A DNA stretch of 6,790 bases, from positions 2,057-8,846 of the forward strand of contig JAEPNS010000119.1 of the NCBI GenBank assembly GCA_017643325.1. The letters are read 5' to 3'. Every line of letters begins with the position of its first letter. Position 1 is the stretch's first letter. Of this stretch, positions 5,791-6,790 are shown piece after piece. This DNA is from Alphaproteobacteria bacterium (GTDB taxonomy: Bacteria > Pseudomonadota > Alphaproteobacteria > UBA6615). Both the position numbers and the translations under genes were made by a program. Under the pieces are notes generated by a model. The model searched no databases and was not told where the DNA came from. It saw only the letters and a list, made by a program, of their open reading frames with translations.

Positions 5791-6765
5791 TTGTCCCATA
5801 CTCGTACATCGCTACTTTCGGTGGCTGCAGCGGCGGCGATCGCATTTGGCGGCATGTCGACCCAGGCGACCGACGCGAGCGCCCAGCAGCGTGACATTCT
5901 GATCGGCGGCGGTTCGGTGACCGGCGTCTACTACCAGGTGGCGCTGCAGACCTGCCAGCTCATGAACAAGCACTCCGGCGGCAAGTACAACTGTGTCGGC
6001 CGCCCGGCGCTCGGTTCTGTGTTCAACATCAACGCCGTGAACCGTGGCCTGCTCGACTTCGGTGTCGCGCAGTCGGACCGCAACTGGCAGGCGACCACCG
6101 GCGCGGCCGACTGGGAAGGCAAGCCGGTCGAGAATCTGCGCAGCGTGTTCTCCGCGCACCCGGAAGCCGTCCTTCTCGTGACGCGCGCGGATACCGGCAT
6201 CAAGTCGCTCGCCGACCTCAAGGGCAAGACCGTCAACATCGGTAACCCAGGGTCCGGCCAGCGCGGCAATGCCGAGGATGTCCTGAGCCTGCACAACATC
6301 TCGATGGACGACATCAAGGCTGAAGGCCTGCAGCAGGGCGAGGCCTCGCGTGCGCTCGTCGACAAGAAGATCGATGCGTTCTTCTACACGGTCGGCATGC
6401 CGTCCGCGGCGATCGAGGAGCCGGCGAACTCGACCGAGATCGACATCCTCGACATCAACTCGGACGAGATCAAAAAGTTCATTTCGGACAAGCCGTACTA
6501 CGTGCTCGCGCAGTATCCGGACGGGATCATCAAGGGTGTCGGTCCCTTCGAGACGTACGCCGTGAAGGCGACCGTGGTGTCCAGTTCCGAGGTGCCGGAC
6601 GATCTGGTCTATGATTTCACGAAGACCGTGTTCGAGAATCTCGACGAGCTGAAGGAGACCCATGCGGCCTTCCGGATCCTCAAGCCCGAGGACATGCTCA
6701 AGGGGCTGTCAGCTCCGCTGCACCCCGGAGCGGCCAAGTACTACAAGGAACGCGGCTGGATGTAA
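5791..6765 (+). CDS. TAXI-family TRAP transporter periplasmic solute-binding protein
   Basis: From the TTG at 5791 the product is 324 residues, the usual size for the TAXI group of TRAP binding proteins. A Sec signal peptide covers residues 1-31: SHTRTS, an Ala-rich core, then a DASA-QQ cleavage site after A31. The mature part starts DILIGGGSVTGVYYQVA (35-51), the family's hallmark N-terminal strand and loop, and continues with the central ligand region SLADLKGKTVNIGNPGSGQRG (139-159) and FFYTVGMPSAAI (197-208), ending PGAAKYYKERGWM. It should capture a ligand in the periplasm and hand it to a fused TRAP membrane protein, expected downstream of 6790 but not visible. Known TAXI ligands include glutamate/glutamine and keto or dicarboxylic acids; here the aminotransferase next door suggests an amino- or keto-acid-like ligand. 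Cysteines C55 and C68 of the mature protein could form a disulfide. Codon use is very regular and GC-rich, consistent with high expression. Confidence 0.94.
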   Translation: MSHTRTSLLSVAAAAAIAFGGMSTQATDASAQQRDILIGGGSVTGVYYQVALQTCQLMNKHSGGKYNCVGRPALGSVFNINAVNRGLLDFGVAQSDRNWQATTGAADWEGKPVENLRSVFSAHPEAVLLVTRADTGIKSLADLKGKTVNIGNPGSGQRGNAEDVLSLHNISMDDIKAEGLQQGEASRALVDKKIDAFFYTVGMPSAAIEEPANSTEIDILDINSDEIKKFISDKPYYVLAQYPDGIIKGVGPFETYAVKATVVSSSEVPDDLVYDFTKTVFENLDELKETHAAFRILKPEDMLKGLSAPLHPGAAKYYKERGWM

Positions 6766-6790
6766 GTCGCTTCCACAGCCGGGCGGCATC

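Noticed and set aside
5812..6663. Open frame of 283 codons on the minus strand opposite the TAXI gene
   Set aside because: A low-complexity, Arg/Val/Asp-rich translation mirrors the regular GC-rich codons of the TAXI gene; no recognisable motif and no Shine-Dalgarno support.

Overview
The window looks like chromosomal DNA of a GC-rich alphaproteobacterium. The reasons are high GC with strong third-position bias, GTG and TTG starts, a D-erythronate-dehydrogenase-type SDR, a TAXI-type TRAP binding protein and an RpiR regulator driving a small catabolic operon. This taxonomic placement is inference; no rRNA or tRNA is present to confirm it. I see no mobile element, CRISPR array or RNA gene. Coding density is high.

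Layout from left to right: (1) 1-171, minus strand, the first 57 codons of an AsmA-like envelope protein that runs off the left edge. (2) 172-362, a divergent intergenic region. (3) 363-2530, plus strand, a tightly coupled pair: a fold-type I (class I/II) PLP aminotransferase and a DenD-like NAD-dependent sugar-acid dehydrogenase, whose ribosome-binding site overlaps the aminotransferase stop codon. (4) 2534-3049, minus strand, adenine phosphoribosyltransferase (apt), convergent with denD with only 3 bp between stop codons. (5) 3050-3247, a divergent control region with a plausible apt promoter and a perfect-armed palindrome (TGAAACA-GG-TGTTTCA) in an AT-rich patch upstream of rpiR. (6) 3248-6765, plus strand, a probable operon: RpiR-type regulator, then after 6 nt a class III PLP aminotransferase with a GTG start, then after 164 nt a TAXI-family periplasmic binding protein with a TTG start and a strong Shine-Dalgarno sequence. 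The TRAP membrane subunit would be expected just beyond the right edge.

How the genes may work together: the rpiR, aminotransferase and TAXI genes look like a self-regulated uptake and deamination unit for an amine- or amino-acid-type (or keto-acid) substrate that I cannot name. The left pair (aminotransferase plus DenD) could interconvert a 2-hydroxy acid such as D-erythronate, its 2-keto acid and the matching amino acid. AsmA and Apt look like ordinary housekeeping neighbours. All gene families here are known; what is open is the substrate of each pathway and the operator logic.
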